Source: Pyrocephalus nanus
Lineage: Eukaryota > Chordata > Aves > Passeriformes > Tyrannidae
Direction of reading: 5' to 3'
Assembly: GCA_038380795.1 (NCBI GenBank)
Contig: CM076277.1
Coordinates: 2,075,501 to 2,139,500 of the forward strand
DNA: 64,000 nucleotides
This document shows, piece after piece, positions 1 to 10,350 of the stretch; the stretch's first letter is position 1; the number at the start of each line of letters is the position of its first letter. Position numbers and translations under genes: made by a program. Below the pieces are notes generated by a model. It ran no database searches and was not told where the DNA came from. It worked only from the letters and a program-made list of their open reading frames with translations.

Positions 1-1458
1 CAGCATAATTAAGAGCAGTAATTAGAGTGGAGCTCTTCATTGAGAGGTGACGGGGTCAAGAAGGAAAAGTGATGAGGGCTAAGGATGTGAGCAAGTTTTC
101 TCCCAAACAAAAACCACAGTGCACCAAATGATGGCAGTTCAGGACAGGTTTGAAGCAAGCAGAAAGACACTGATTCCCCCAGAGCAGCCCAGCTGCAGAA
201 CTCCTGAGCACACCCAGGTTGGGCTGCTAAAATTCATGTATGTTTAAAAAGAATTGAAGAAAAATCTATAAAAAGCTGCTGACCATGAGGCCACAGGACC
301 TTCTGAACCCCTGGTAGCTGAAAGCTCAGAAGCTGTGCCGAGCAAACCTTGCTGAATATTTCTCCTGTCCTTGTTTTCTTTGTAGGGATCTGCTGTTCCC
401 TAAAGGATATGGTGTTCATGGAATCCACGGTCTGACTTGGTAAAACCATTCTTCTGTTCTGTATGAAGCCCAAAACTTGGAGTGAACTAATACAGTGGGA
501 CCTCCTGGCTCAAACCAGTAGGACTTACCAGGGCTTGGCTACTGTCCTGTTAGAGGAGCACAGCTGTCTGATGTGGTCTCTATTTTCCCATCTATTTTTT
601 TTTTTAAAGCCTATTTTTAAAGTTCCTTGGAGTTAAATGACACTGTGTAATAGCTGGGTATTAAGTATTTGGAAAGGGAGATCCAGGAGTGATTTAAAGA
701 CCGAAAGTTTTAAAAAGCTTACCACATTCAGCTCTAAGCTAATTTTGGGAATATTAGCACTTCATTTTTTAATAAGCAGCTATTTCTACCCACTGTCCAG
801 TTTCCACTTTGAATTACTGAATTGGCTTCTTTGTCTGCTACATGAAAAAACTTACTCCCATGGGCATTGTTCTACCTGTGCAGACTGTGATGAATTTTTT
901 TCTCTTATTTTCTGTGGAAGAGGTTGATCAACTTGATTCTGCTTTTGCTGTGCACCTTCCTTGCCAGATTTTTTCTTCTTGGGTTTTTTTTCTTTAGGGT
1001 CTCACTTCTCCAAATACTTTTAGTATGTAAACACCAGCACTCATTTAATGTTGCAGTAACAGTCTCATCAATGCCACAGAGGCACTACTAACTTTCTACT
1101 TTTACTGGATTCTGACCTTTATAGTCCAGGGATCAGCTTTCCCTCTCAGCTCCAGCGTCACATTAGGAGTTCAGACTCAGCTTTCTATTATGACCAACCC
1201 TGCTTTTCCATAATCACCACTTTCTAATGAAAAACTTTCCATTTTATAAGTTCTTGCCTCATAGTTGAAAATCCTTGTTTACAGCTGAGTTTAAAAAGCA
1301 GTTTAGTGCCACTAAAAAGCCCTCGCTTGACAAGATTTATGTAATTCCTGTTACTCATTATGAAGTAAAAGTTACTTTGTGCTTTAGGAAGAGGCCTTGA
1401 GACAAGTGAAGGTGAAACCTCAGGAGCCCTGTGAGTGTCAGGCTCTGGAGCAGAGCCT

Positions 1459-1570
1459 GATGTCCCAGGCTGGATGGCTCCCTGATGTCCCAGGCTGGAT
1501 GGCTCCCTGATGTCCCAGGCTGGATGGCTCCCTGATGTCCCAGGCTGGATGGCTCCCCGCTGTCCCAGGC
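1459..1570. repeat. 25-bp minisatellite, about 4.5 copies
   Basis: Units begin at 1459, 1484, 1509 and 1534, with a partial, diverged unit from 1559. Each unit reads GATGTCCCAGG followed by CTGGATGGCTCCCT. The first four are essentially identical, which suggests recent expansion or active homogenisation. Open frames on both strands over this stretch simply follow the repeat. Confidence 0.9.
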
Positions 1571-4500
1571 CTCCAGGAGGAGAGAATTCCTCGGGAAGCC
1601 ATAGGAGAAGGACACTGGCAGCAATCTGTACTTCTGGAATGTTGAAGTGCTGGCCTTCAAGAGCTGGGCAGGACCCTCTGCTGCTTATACATGTTCAGTA
1701 AAACCCTTTGTACCAGGACATTCTCCAGACATCCCGAGGATGTGAAGATCAAGATGTGCTCTCTTTGGCAGGGATTTAAAGGTTATTTGAAAGCTGCTCT
1801 GGACCAGACGCCTGATTCCTACAGATTTTGTTCTGCTGTCAGCCCTGAGAAGCCCACGCTCTTGGATTGCTGATGGGGGTTTGCACCTCTTGCTGTGAGT
1901 CCAGGGCACCTCTGTAACCTGCTTGGAGCTGCTTATTCCTGGCAGAAGGCACATGCCATGCCGAAGTGCTCTGCTCTCCCTGCACAGCTCCAGCTGTCTT
2001 GAGGGGGTTTGAATTCTGGACACTGGGCTGTTTTTTCTCCAGTGGTGCCCAGTGCAGCCAATCCACAGCAGTGCTCACTCCCCTGGCCCGGCAGGAGCCC
2101 TGCAGGCACCCCAAGTGCTCCTGGGCTGCTCCGGCTCCCCAGGCTGTGGGAGGGCACTGCTGGACACAGCCTCTCTAATGAGGCTGGGCCTTTTCCTTGA
2201 TTTTTCAGGGTATGGGCAGTACACTGGCAGTGCATGAGCCATCCTGTGGCTCGGTCCCTCAAGATTCTTTGGAGCAGCAGGAGCCTCTGACTGCCACGGG
2301 ACAAGGCCACTACGTGTCCTATTCACAGCTCGGGGCCAACTCCGGTGGCTCTTGTTGGGAGCCACGTGAAGGGAGGGAAGAAGGATTGACTGCTGGAAGG
2401 TGGTGGAGTGAGGGATAATGGGGACAATTTCTCAGTGAGAATTGCTCAGTCTTTGCTAGGAGGGGCTGACAGTGTGTCTCTGCTAGATTATCCCGGATAG
2501 CCAGAGCTTGCCCCATATTATATGGTTTTCATCACAAACATAAAAGTATTTGGTATAAAACAGAAGGTCAGGAAGGTTTAAGACATGGTATATGAGAAAA
2601 CATTTTCCAGATTTCAGCTTCCTCCAAGGTAATATGCAAGTGTAATTAAAACAGAACCTGGAAATATAGAGTACAGTACTCTATTGAAAGTGTGTTGTAT
2701 GAGCTGAACTCCCTTCATTGATAGTTTTCCAAAACACACAGCTGCAATAATCTTTATCCAGGAGAAGGGAATAAATTAAGTCTGAACACCTCTGCATATA
2801 GTACAGTACAGTGTATAGCCCTGCACCCCATATAACCTCGGAGCGGTAATGGAAAGCTGAAGGAGGCGCAAGTGGAAAACCTCTCCGACCAGCAAACACT
2901 TTCTTCTTCAGAAAGCAGACAGATGGGGAGAAAAGCTCATGAAACAGAGGTGGCTTAAGTACTGGGATGTCTCGTTTCTGAAGCAGTCTGCTCAAGTCGT
3001 TGAGACTCTGGTGGCAGGGTGCCAAAGCACACTCCAGGTTTGACAGGTGGGGAGGGGAAAGTCCTGGGCTTGCCCCGGCAAACAGGGAGTATTGATGGCC
3101 AGCGAACGTGAACAAATAGGAGTTTATCATATTTAACAGTAGCAGCAGCCACTAGGATATAGAAGCCTGGAAAAAGCAACCAGGCCCTGTTTCTACACCC
3201 CCCTGAACAGTTCAGCCATGGAGTTCAGGTTGTGCTTGCCAGGCTTCACCAAACTCAGCAAGGTGCGGCACTGAGCTGCCTGTTCTGCTTCATGTCTGCT
3301 TTTCCTCCTGCAGCACTGGTGCAGGAGAGGGGGAACTCCCTGCTGGAGACCAGAGCAAGGACCGCTTTGCACCCCTAGCCAAGGAATTCCAGATCAGGGA
3401 ATTGATCCTTATACTTGCCAAACTTTTTAAGGTCCATAATCCATTGTAAGGATTGGAAAAATATATTTTAATTTCATATTTTTAAAAAGCATTTATCCTG
3501 GGAAACGTCAATAGAAAAATGTATGCACATTGACACCCCAAAACGAGTCTTATGGGAAGGACTAAGCATCTTTATGCTGCTAAAATATAATTAACTCCCA
3601 TTAAAAGTCCTTTTTCAGCTTGTAATGTCTTCTGAAGGGTGGACTCGGTCTCAAAGTGTCCTGTATAAAAAGGGGAAAAATTTTGCAAAAGGAAATTCAT
3701 TATGAACCACCAGTTGGACCTTAGAACTGCCCTTTTCCCCTAGCTGCATCCAGAGGGAGGGATCCAGCGCACCCGGGTTTCCCCGTGCGGCCCGGTGGCC
3801 CCTCACCACACTGCTGGAACTCGGAGTTCTGCTAAGAGCAGTGCAGAGACATCCAAGAAAGCTCTGGAAGAAGTCAATCCACATATAGCAGGGCTCCAAG
3901 GTGTATGTTATCACTGATCTACGCTTCGAGCCCTAAAGCAGTGCATGAGACAGGAGGCAGTGCCAGACCCGCGCCGGCTCCGGGGGTACATACAAGGCCC
4001 TTTCAGAACCTGCAGCGCTGGGAAAGACACTCACATAGCTGAGGGGGCCAGCTGGCACTCCTGCTCTATTGGCTCACAACCAGAGTTAATAAGACCTGCT
4101 GGACCTGGACTGAGTTTTTTTCAATTGGGTTTCTCTTTCTCATGATCTCCAGAACGTCCTGGAATACCCATACAGACTGTTTTCCCTCTTGTTAGCTGGA
4201 ATGCCCCAGCCTTGCTTGTCCCAGGTAACATGGACAGATCCTCTTCCCTCATATGACCATGAGACTCCTTTGACTTTCCTTCTGCAGAAGCAGGAGCAGG
4301 TGGCTAAAAAGGAATTCGAGACTGAGCAGAGGAAAGATCAAAGCTGAAAGATTTGTACTTTTGCCCCAGTCTAAAGCTCTGTTTGTTTTTCAGAAGGAGG
4401 GAGCTCTCCCCAGCAAATACTGGGCTAACAATTGCCTTATCAAGCTGATTTTGATTCTTCATGTGACTGAGAAGAGAAAAATACAAGAGGCTTTTATGGG

Positions 4501-6782
4501 ACTTTATACATTTAGAATATTTCAAGATGGTTTATTAAGCTGCACAGTTATAGTTTAAAATATAGAAGCACAGGCCTACATAAAAATCACCAGTCTGCTT
4601 TTCCCTGTGAAAACAGGAAAAGCATGTGCTACCATAACATTTGAAAGAAAGTTATTTACTGATGGGCAATTAGGAAGTGTGGTCTGCACAGAACATCATC
4701 CCTGCAGGAGAGGAGGAATTGTGGCAAGTAAAAAATACCAGGAGAGGTCATAAAGGTGCCTATGTCTGAAGTCTGAAAAGTGGAAAATCCAGGGAAGATT
4801 TAACCTGCAGATCCCAGCTTGGATGTTTATGCTACCAGTAAGGTTCTGGAATTCCTCACTCTCTCCCTCCTGTGCCTCTGCCCTCTCCCAGACTCCCAGT
4901 CTGTGCTTGTTGCTGTCTCCATGCACTGGTGCCTGCTGAGTCTCCTCTCTCGTTCTCCCTGTGCACGTGCACCCAGCCCCACCACTGCTGTTCTCCAGCA
5001 CGTCTTAGCACTTGCAGAGAAGGATGTCCCTCTGTCCCTCTTTGTTTTCCATTTCTCCTTCACTTAAACTGCTCTAGACTGCTTTCTCTCAGCCCTTGAT
5101 TTGTAGCCCCTTATCTCCTCCCTGTAACAGCTGCTCTTGGAATGGTAAACTCAAAGCCAGGCCTGCAAGTAAGGGAGAAGACAGGACTAAGGCCAAATCA
5201 GGCCTCAATTAAATATCATTGAGGCTCATTAAATATATAAAAAATTTAATTATTATTATAAATAATGAGAAAGTTAGTATATAATTCATTGTAGCCATTA
5301 AATATCACCATAGCCTTTCTGATCCTTCTTTCCTGTTCAGCCACCTGGTTGCCAACACGCCTGAGACAGCCAGTCTGTGTGCCACTTGGGTGGCCTTGGA
5401 TGACAGGACACCAGCAGCCAGATAGGAACTCTGCTGATGGGCTCTGGGACTGCTTGTTGCTGGTTCAAATGCTCTCCTGGGAGCAGTTCCACAGGGAGGA
5501 GTCACTGTCACTGAGGTAAGGCCCACGCAGCTGTGGGTGTGCCCACTGAGCAGAGCTGAGCGGAGGAACCTGAGGACAGCAAGAGTGTACCTAAAGGATA
5601 ATAAATTGCCAGTGCTCTGAGTGAGGGAATCCCTTTGGAGCTGAAATTGAAATTCAGGTCCGTAGGCAACCCTTGGTGCTCCGTGTCCATTGGAGGCAGT
5701 GCTGTGCTGTGCTGTGCCCTGAGGCAGCTGTGCCCAGCCAGACTGATGGGAAAGGGCTTGGTGCTAAATGGGAATGATGGAACTGTGACAGGCTGGGGAA
5801 TCTTAGGAAGGACAGTAACTTTCTCCAACTGAAATGTGTCAGAACCCTCCTGTGCATCGTTAGGTGGGACTAACACAAACCCAGGTGAGTGTCAGTATTT
5901 ATCACACAGATCTCAGTTATAAAGTGCCTGCTGTGATGGACAGACCATGTCACACCACTGAGAGACCCTGCTGGTGGCAGGGGCCTTTATTGTGCACGAC
6001 AACACACTGTAGGGCTTCTTGAGCTGTGTCACCTTTAATGACTGTAACTCATTAATGGCAGAGGGTTCAGAAAAGTGTAATTGTTCTCCTCCATCGCCTT
6101 CTCACAAAAAATTTGCTGTTAACAATGGTATTTAATACTGCTTTGAGTCTAATATGAGGACAGCTTAGCAATTAGAAAGAAGCAGAACTAGTTTTAACCT
6201 TCCTGCCTAGAATTTGCCACAGGAACAAGAATGAAATGAAATGTAGCATTTCCCTGACAGAGATCCGCAGTTGTTCAACATCCAGCCCTGTGTCAGAACA
6301 ACTCGTTCATGAAACACGTTGTCAGACACAGTTAGATCCCAGGAAAGACCCGCTGCAGGCACAGGGATGCCTGTGGAATGGAAGTCCAGGCAGGTGATTC
6401 CATTGGCCCCCTGAGGCCTGACATTTAAGAACATATGAAGGCTTTCTAAGGACTACTGTGGAGTTTCAGGGCCATTAAAGCAGCCGCTACTGCCCTCTTG
6501 AGAAGCTGACATCCCAGTTAACGTGCTGGGAAAGAGAGCAGGAGAATATTATAGTTCCCCAAGCCCTGTAAGCCAGTGCTGCTGCCGGGAGCACAGCGTC
6601 ACTCCCTGCCCCAGCTGCTGCCACTCACATCTGCACCAGCACTGGCGTTTGTGAGGTGATGTGGATGTGATCCAGATTCAGCCTAACCTGGCAAAACAAG
6701 CCCGCTCGGTTCACCCCCTCGGGTCACTCTGCGGCCTCGTGAAAGCCGGGGCCAGCAGCAGCCAGGAGCAGGGACCACGCAG

Positions 6783-6832
6783 CAGGGACAGGTGGGATGG
6801 CTCCTGGCAGGGACAGGTGGGATGGCTCCTGG
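6783..6832. repeat. 25-bp direct duplication
   Basis: Two perfect adjacent 25-bp copies (6783-6807 and 6808-6832) contain CAGGGACAGGTGGG followed by ATGGCTCCTGG. The core GGATGGCTCC is shared with the array at 1459-1570, 5 kb away, although the rest of the unit differs. Confidence 0.85.
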
Positions 6833-7271
6833 AAGCAAGATGCTGGCTCCTGGGGGCTCTGGGTGAGGGGCTCTGCCGTGTTCTCCTGGTCCTATCCCAG
6901 TGCTGGCACCTGTGCAGGCTCACACTGATGCTTGGGGCAGCCAGGGTGGCCTGACCAACCCCAGCCAGATGACCCACAGCTGCTTCCACGCTGCTCTCTC
7001 TGCTGCCCCTGAGCTCGGACAGAGCTGACAGCAGCAGGCAGGCACGGACCTGCCACCTTCACCCCTTCTGAACTGAACCCCAGCACTGGCCCAGAGCCTC
7101 CCCTGCTGTTGCAAAGTGTGGGATATGTCAAGATTGTCTTAAGTCAGGATGTTTTTTGTAAGGTCTTTGTGTACTTTCAAGCCTAATGAGCAGAAAGAAG
7201 ACCTGATCAGTGGAACAGGCAGCAGGAGCACCCCCTGGAGCTAACAAGCTTTAAGGATGTAGTTTATCAAG

Positions 7272-7700
7272 ATGTTCATGTATGTGGATGTATACATTGC
7301 TAACTTCTATGACAAGGTGACCCGCCTGGTTGATCAAGGGAAGCCAGCTGATGTGGTCTTTTTGGATTTCAGTGAAGCTTTTGATCCTGTCTCTCCCAGG
7401 ATCCTTCTGGACAAACTGTCCATCCCACAGCTGGATAAACACATCCTGTGCTGGGTGAGCAATTGGCTGATGGGTCAGGCACAGAGGGTGACACTGACGG
7501 GGGTGACATCAGACTGGTGACCTGTCACTGCTGGGGTTCCCCAGGGCTCCATCCTGGGCCCTGTGCTCTCCAACATCTCCATCAATGACTTGGACACAGC
7601 ACTGGAAGGGACACGGAGCAAGTTTGCAGATGACACAGAACTGGGAGGGGCTGTTGAGTCCCTGGAGGGCAGGGAGGCCCTGCAGAGAGACCTGGATAGA
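7272..7700 (+). pseudogene. CR1 reverse transcriptase remnant (broken pol)
   Basis: About 140 codons of the CR1 ORF2 reverse transcriptase palm region remain, covering motifs A, B and C in order. The frame is interrupted by one in-frame TGA (about 7518) between motifs A and B, and no frameshift is needed to pass from one side to the other. The first several codons may be flank rather than CR1. It lacks the endonuclease and the finger part of the polymerase, so it is not functional. Confidence 0.85.
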
Positions 7701-8463
7701 TCCGAGTGCTGGGAATCACCAACCACGGGAAGTTCAAGAGGGGGAAGGGCCACATTCTGCCCCTGGGATGGGACAACCCTGGATGGATGGACAGAGTGGG
7801 AATGAGAGGCTGGAAAGCAGTGCTGGGAAAGGGCCCTGGGGTGGTCAGTGGCCAGTTGGCCCTGAGTCAGCAGTGCCCTGGCAGCCAGGAGGAACATCCC
7901 TGTCCTGGGGGCAGCAGGGAGGGGATTGTCCCGCTCTGCTCTGCCCTGGGGTGGCCTCACCTCAACATTGGGGCAGTTTGGGGGGACACAATGGAAGGAA
8001 GATGTTCAGCCATTCGAGAGTGTCCAAGGGAGGGAACGAACTGGGAAGGGCCTTGATTTGAAGCTGTGTGAGGACACTGAGGGCACTTGGTGTGTTCAGC
8101 TGGAGGAGACTCAGGGGAGACCTCATTGCAGTTCCAGCTTCCTGGGCAGGGGCAGAAGAGGGGCAGGACTGAGCTCTGCTCTGAGGGGACCAGGGACAGC
8201 CCCCAGGGGATGGCCTGGAGTTGTGCCAGGGCAGGTTCGGGTTGGATATTGGAAAGAGGTTCTTCCCCAGAGGGTGGTTGGCACTGAACAGGCTCCCCAG
8301 GGCAGTGGGCACAGCCCCAAGGCTGCCAGAGCTGCAGGAGGGTTTGGATGATCCTCTGGGGCACAGGGTGTGACTCTTGGGGATGGTCCTTTGCAGGGCC
8401 AGGGTTTGGACTGGATGCTCCTTGTGGGTCCCTTCCAACTCAGCATGTTCTGAGATTCTGTGA
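7290..8463 (+). mobile_element. CR1 LINE, 5'-truncated, with reverse transcriptase remnant
   Basis: A non-LTR retrotransposon fragment of the avian CR1 clade. The reading frame from 7272 shows the reverse transcriptase motif FLDFSEAFD (motif A, palm aspartate). A TGA stop follows at about 7518. In the same frame come [10 protein letters not shown] (motif B) and FADDTEL (motif C, catalytic Asp pair). The frame decays after about 7700. The remainder is the CR1 3' region, ending TTCTGAGATTCTGTGA at 8463, the usual CR1 terminus. The 5' end, endonuclease and first ORF are missing. The copy is dead: it is truncated and carries at least one nonsense codon. The 5' boundary is uncertain by about 30 bp. 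Confidence 0.93.
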
Positions 8464-8639
8464 AAATACTCAAGGTCCATGTGTCCTACAGCTGAACCAC
8501 GTTCATTGCAATACTAAAAATCATGCCTGCAGGTCAAAGAGACCTCCAGATCACATAACTCGTATGGAAGTGACTAACCAGTCCTAATAGAGGGGCTGTA
8601 CTTGGGAAGTTTCTAACTCTGAATTTCTGTGTGTAAATA

Positions 8640-8740
8640 ATGCTGCTCAAAGTCCAGAGGGGCGCACTGGATTTGTGGAATACCACCGAGCACCCAGGCT
8701 TGCGCAACTCGGAAATAAATAAACTTGCTGACCTTTACTT
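8640..8740 (+). mobile_element. Retroviral LTR-like R/U5 fragment (tentative)
   Basis: The stretch around 8655-8735 reads like the end of an avian endogenous-retrovirus LTR. It contains GGATTTGTGGAATACC, CGAGCACCCAGGC, GCAACTCGG, then a polyadenylation signal AATAAATAAA near 8715 and CTTGCTGACCTTTACT. The assignment rests on resemblance in memory only. I could not define TG...CA ends, a target duplication or a partner LTR. An unrelated spacer with a chance AATAAA is possible. Confidence 0.45.
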
Positions 8741-8789
8741 CCACTAGGCAGACGATCAAATGCAGCACCAAGAATAGGTGCTTCCATTC

Positions 8790-9287
8790 TCAAGGAAAGG
8801 TGGTGTCAGTCACATTCAGGCCCCCAGTTCCGGCATCGGGAGCCGAACTCCAACATTGAATAGGCCCAGGGATTGCCACAACACAAAAGGTTCTGAGTGA
8901 GAAAGGAAACATTGGGGCTTGGTGCTGTCCTTCCCATGGAAAAGCACTGTCATTCCCATTCAGGGCCCCACCACCAAAATTTATGATACCAACTCCAATA
9001 TTGAATACATAGGAGGATTGTTCACACATAAAAGGTGCTAGGATAGAAAAGGTCTTGTTGGCCTTTACTCCCATGGGGAAGATGATCATCTCCAGCAGCA
9101 ACAGGAGGAATAGGTGTTTCCCTATTGCCCAGGGACTGATCCTGCACAAAATGTGACAGGTCGGAAAGCTGTTCCTGGCATTCACTGTTGAGGAATACAT
9201 GTAGTCCAGGTAGCTCCGCTTGCAAACTGCAGATTGGGATGAAGATTGAACTCTGGGTGGGAGCAAAGAGGCTATGAACTGAGACAC
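8790..9287 (-). CDS. Hypothetical 165-codon ORF with a duplicated module, in a retrovirus-like patch
   Basis: The family was not recognised. The internal stretch GKHLFLLLLLEMIIFPMG is a basic-then-hydrophobic segment like a signal peptide. After it come two similar modules of about 45 residues. The first contains FMCEQSSYVFNIG and GGGALNGNDSAFP. The second contains RTFCVVAIPGPIQ and GTGGLNVTDTTFP, so the spacing of C, the G-rich turn, the N-x-(T/S)-like site and the closing FP are shared. This could be a decayed retroviral envelope leader, since the neighbours look retroviral, or a chance frame over a duplicated DNA segment. No splice sites, promoter or stop-bounded homolog were identified. 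It is probably not an expressed host gene. Confidence 0.25.
   Translation of the reverse strand: MSQFIASLLPPRVQSSSQSAVCKRSYLDYMYSSTVNARNSFPTCHILCRISPWAIGKHLFLLLLLEMIIFPMGVKANKTFSILAPFMCEQSSYVFNIGVGIINFGGGALNGNDSAFPWEGQHQAPMFPFSLRTFCVVAIPGPIQCWSSAPDAGTGGLNVTDTTFP
8805..9056. repeat. Diverged tandem duplication, about 140 bp, two copies
   Basis: The segment from about 8813 (CATTCAGGCCCCC, CCAACATTGAATA, CACAAAAGGTTCT) recurs from about 8949 as CATTCAGGGCCCC, CCAATATTGAATA and CATAAAAGGTGCT. A related block, CCTTTACT...AGACGATCA...GAATAGGTG, occurs at about 8733 and again at about 9062, so the duplicated block may extend further. The copies are clearly diverged, so the duplication is old. It underlies the two-module structure of the minus-strand ORF. 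Confidence 0.6.
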
Positions 9288-9429
9288 ACAGCAGAAACTA
9301 GGAATTGCTGACCTTTTGGATAATAAAGGAGATGATGACCAGTCATGACAGCGAGGAGGATGGACACAGACAGGGCAGCAGGAGGCAAAGACTTGGGAGG
9401 AAGAGTGAGACTAACACAGGTAGACTGTG

Positions 9430-9545
9430 AGAGTTATTATAAAAGCCCAGAGGTTCCTTGGTTGTTTGAGCTCCTCAGAGGCACCAGCTCAAGGTGTTTC
9501 TGTGCTACTGCACCACGGATAAACTGCCTTATGGAGTGAGACATT
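9430..9545 (+). promoter_or_regulatory. TATA-like promoter element, possibly of an LTR (tentative)
   Basis: A TATAAAA box at 9438-9444 is followed by about 100 bp of mixed sequence that includes GCACCAGCTCAAGG and CACCACGGATAAACTGCC. This arrangement looks like the U3/R part of a retroviral LTR, and it follows the LTR-like and ORF patch on the left. No boundaries or terminal repeats were established. It lies about 1 kb upstream of the UQCC1 start and could equally be an unrelated chance TATA. Confidence 0.25.
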
Positions 9546-9840
9546 TGAGACCCTGCCATGGGAAACCTGGTCTGCTGGGGGTGTGTGTGAGGAGCCAAGC
9601 GGGACCTGTCAGGTCACGGTGGAGGAGCTGCAGTCCCGGCAGTCAAAGCTGGGACTGGGGAGTGGGACTGCCAGGGAGGCCCCTCCATGTCCAGAGCGGG
9701 GACTCCCCTTAACACTCGCCTCCCGTGGGCAGCCCATAACCCGCCCTTGGAATACTGGGGGACTGCGCTCTCCTTCCCACGGAAACACAGTTATATTAAT
9801 TACTCTCTCGAGCGCGTCATTATCGGCTCGTTGCGCACCG

Positions 9841-10350
9841 GGGAGCGAACTCCCCTGTGTGTGGGAGGGAACCCCAATGTGTGTGGGAGCGAACCCCCCC
9901 GTGTGTGGGAGCGAACCCCCCCGTGTGTGGGAGCGAACCCCACTGCGTGTGGGAGCGAACCCCACTGCGTGTGGGAGCGAACCCCAATGTGTGTGGGAGC
10001 GAACCCCCCCGTGTGTGGGAGCGAACCCCCCCGTGTGTGGGAGCGAACCCCCCCGTGTGTGGGAGCGAACCCCACTGCGTGTGGGAGGGAACCCCACTGC
10101 GTGTGGGAGCGAACCCCAATGTGTGTGGGAGCGAACCCCCCCGTGTGTGGGAGCGAACCCCACTGCGTGTGAGGGAACTCCCCTGTGTGTGGGAGCGAAC
10201 CCCCCTGTGTGTGGGAGGGAACCCCACTGCGAGAGGGAACCCCCCTGTGTGTGGAAGGGAACCCCCCTGTGTGTGGGAGGAAACCCCAATGTGCGTGTGT
10301 GGGAGCGAACCCCCCTGTGTGTGGGAGCGAACCCCCCCTGTGTGTGGCAG
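9841..10350. repeat. 22-bp minisatellite, about 23 units, abutting the UQCC1 promoter
   Basis: The unit is GTGTGTGGGAGCGAAC followed by six variable bases. Three main unit types differ in those bases: CCCCCC/CCCCCT (C type), CCCACT-GC (A type) and CCCAAT (N type). Their order is not random. N-C-C-A-A is followed by N-C-C-C-A-A and then N-C-A, so a higher-order repeat of 5-6 units sits on top of the 22-bp period. The right part (from about 10165) is more degenerate, with shortened and lengthened units. Each unit carries at least one CpG, a (GT)3 run and a C-run, which is a G-run on the other strand. Because 22 is not a multiple of 3 and the unit has no stops, all frames stay open on both strands. 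The predicted proteins of up to about 450 residues here are artefacts. Confidence 0.97.

Larger units (their letters stand above)
1..7289. other. 5' intergenic flank, no gene recognised
   Basis: No reading frame here is longer than about 165 codons, none resembles a protein family I know, and none forms a chain of exons with conserved residues. The 5220-5300 stretch is very AT-rich. The 6540-7130 stretch is GC-rich and rich in CCAG/CTGG words, without a clear CpG island. Two small 25-bp tandem repeats are listed separately. By mammalian synteny the 3' end of GDF5 should lie upstream of UQCC1 on the same strand. I looked for the cysteine-rich C-terminal end of a TGF-beta ligand and did not find it, so GDF5 coding sequence probably lies outside the window. 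Confidence 0.6.

Noticed and set aside
2681..3130. 149-codon minus-strand ORF in the 5' flank
   Set aside because: No family resemblance, no splice or promoter context, and composition like the surrounding noncoding DNA.
7272..7805. A functional reverse transcriptase gene
   Set aside because: Recognisable motifs are present, but the copy is 5'-truncated, carries an in-frame stop and loses similarity after about 7700. It is a dead CR1.
1..10000. GDF5 coding sequence or 3' end upstream of UQCC1
   Set aside because: Expected from mammalian synteny, but no cysteine-knot C terminus was found in any frame.
9841..10350. CRISPR-like array of regularly spaced repeats
   Set aside because: There are no unique spacers, since the units are directly contiguous and the variable bases recur. 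The genome is vertebrate. The same applies to 23902-24686.
9841..10350. Canonical G-quadruplex array on the minus strand
   Set aside because: Each unit supplies only one long G-run per 22 bp on a strand, so loops would be about 15-18 nt, longer than canonical G4 loops. Non-canonical structures remain possible but are not claimed.
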